Part shown: piece after piece, positions 5,251 through 6,031 of the stretch
Layout of the letters: the number at the start of each line of letters is the position of its first letter
How positions within the stretch are numbered: the stretch's first letter is position 1
Source of the DNA: Chloroflexota bacterium
Lineage (GTDB): Bacteria; Chloroflexota; Dormibacteria; Dormibacterales; Dormibacteraceae
Assembly: GCA_005879675.1 (NCBI GenBank)
Contig: VBJE01000082.1
Span: 1-6,031, forward strand
Direction of reading: 5' to 3'
Length of the DNA stretch: 6,031 bases
Made by a program: the position numbers and the translations under genes
Notes under the pieces: model-generated
Told to the model about the DNA's origin: nothing
Seen by the model: the letters and a program-made list of their open reading frames with translations, nothing else
The model's database searches: none

Positions 5251-6031
5251 TCACGGGCAGTGGTCGATCAGGAACCGGATCTCCGTGATCAGTCGGACTG
5301 CGGTCGATGAGTCAATCTTCAGGCCGCTCTGCGCCTGGATCGTGTTGATCAGCGCTCCATAGATATTCGCGGCTGTTCCGCACTGCCCGTGTGTTCGTGC
5401 GCCGGCCGCCGCGCTGAGCTGACTGAGGATGGCTTGCTCGAGACCCTCGCCCTGAATCGCGCCGGAGGCGAACGCCTGCCGCACATCCGCTGCCACACTG
5501 TCGGGCGTTATGGCTGAAGCAATCTCGAATACGAGTGTGTTGATGTAGAAGTCGGTCGAAAGACCGCCGGTACTGACGGTGTATGCGCCCGTCACGTCGT
5601 TTATGGACTGGATGGTCTGGACGTCGCTTCCGGTGGAGAAGTCGTCGTTCTTCGCGAAGATCGTGTGCGTGGCAGAGTCGATCGTCAGAACCGAGAAGAA
5701 GAAGCCGCTTCCCAGAAGCGGGGCGACCAACGTCTGGGCGCCCGTGCCCGCGTCTATCCGGTAGATCGACGCTGGGAATCCGCCCTCTCCATAGAGCGCG
5801 CCTGACGCACCGTCGTAGACGACCTGATTTATCGGCACGGTCATACCTGGGCTCTGGGAGACCGCTCCCCCTTGGGTGTCGACAGCGACGACAACGTTGA
5901 GGACGTCAAAGCCCAGTATCTCCTGGGTTGGCACGTACAGCGTGTGCGTGTTCGAGGCGTACGCGAATCTGCCGGCGAACTGGCCGGGCACGTCGGCCAC
6001 ATGCGTGATCGCCCCGGTAACCGGATTGATT
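5251..6031 (-). CDS. Secreted propeller-like repeat protein with C-terminal FIMAH-like domain (5' end outside window)
   Basis: The frame stays open through the right edge, and the codons before the GTG at 6000 read I-N-P-V-T-G-A-I-T-H, clearly part of a repeat, so the gene is 5'-truncated by the window and 6000 is not its start. The visible N-terminal two thirds carry four blade-like units marked by I-N/D-x-x-T-G-A or a variant (at 6030, about 5883, 5757 and 5604, reading down), each followed by strands such as H-T-L-Y-V. The spacing is about 42-51 residues, as in YVTN/NHL-type beta-propellers. The last 80 residues (about 5254-5499) are helical and resemble the FIMAH domain of secreted bacterial proteins: L-E-x-x-I-L-S-Q-L-S-A-A, A-L-I-N-T-I-Q-A-Q-S-G and a final helix. 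Cysteines at codons near 5380 and 5257 could form a disulfide. Function unknown; an extracellular binding role is inferred. Its GC content looks lower than that of the other genes. Confidence 0.8.
   Translation of the reverse strand, partial: INPVTGAITHVADVPGQFAGRFAYASNTHTLYVPTQEILGFDVLNVVVAVDTQGGAVSQSPGMTVPINQVVYDGASGALYGEGGFPASIYRIDAGTGAQTLVAPLLGSGFFFSVLTIDSATHTIFAKNDDFSTGSDVQTIQSINDVTGAYTVSTGGLSTDFYINTLVFEIASAITPDSVAADVRQAFASGAIQGEGLEQAILSQLSAAAGARTHGQCGTAANIYGALINTIQAQSGLKIDSSTAVRLITEIRFLIDHCP

Noticed and set aside
5998..6000. GTG as the start of the FIMAH-type gene
   Set aside because: The frame is open to the edge and the residues before it continue the repeat pattern, so it is an internal valine.
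1..6031. CRISPR array, insertion sequence or defence island
   Set aside because: No regularly spaced direct repeats, terminal inverted repeats, transposase or known defence domains were found on either strand.

Overview
This is a GC-rich bacterial chromosomal window holding seven protein genes and one tRNA, packed with almost no spare DNA. Frequent GTG/TTG starts, TAnnnT boxes sitting right at start codons (leaderless-type genes), a trans-membrane version of YvcK, a DUF5808-like protein and a FIMAH-type secreted protein together suggest an uncultured or little-studied Terrabacteria lineage: Dormibacterota, Chloroflexota or a deep Actinomycetota. This placement is inference; no marker gene in the window fixes it.

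Layout. (1) 18-2023, plus strand: a nucleotidyltransferase of the DNA polymerase beta-like fold, then, with a 4-base stop/start overlap, an exported Asp-box beta-propeller with a C-terminal membrane anchor. (2) 2043-3408, plus strand: a RidA/YjgF-family protein preceded by its own leaderless-type promoter, then a PAP2-family polytopic membrane enzyme whose TTG start lies inside the end of the RidA gene. (3) 3383-4657, minus strand: YvcK, the UDP-GlcNAc-binding morphogenesis/gluconeogenesis factor, with two added N-terminal membrane helices; its 3' end overlaps the PAP2 gene tail to tail by 26 bases. (4) A 66-base divergent intergenic region, then a small membrane-anchored DUF5808-like protein (4724-5101). 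(5) tRNA-Gln(CTG) at 5161-5235. (6) On the minus strand from the right edge to 5251, the C-terminal part of a secreted repeat protein ending in a FIMAH-like domain; its 5' end is outside the window.

How it fits together. The window is mostly ordinary housekeeping and cell-envelope material: metabolite damage control (RidA), lipid-headgroup chemistry (PAP2), envelope/peptidoglycan-precursor sensing (YvcK), a tRNA, and two extracytoplasmic beta-propeller-type proteins. I see no CRISPR array, transposase, integrase, toxin-antitoxin pair or recognisable defence island. The points most worth a second look are the membrane-tethered YvcK, the repeated leaderless promoter signature, the nucleotidyltransferase/Asp-box pairing, and the visibly lower GC content beyond the tRNA.
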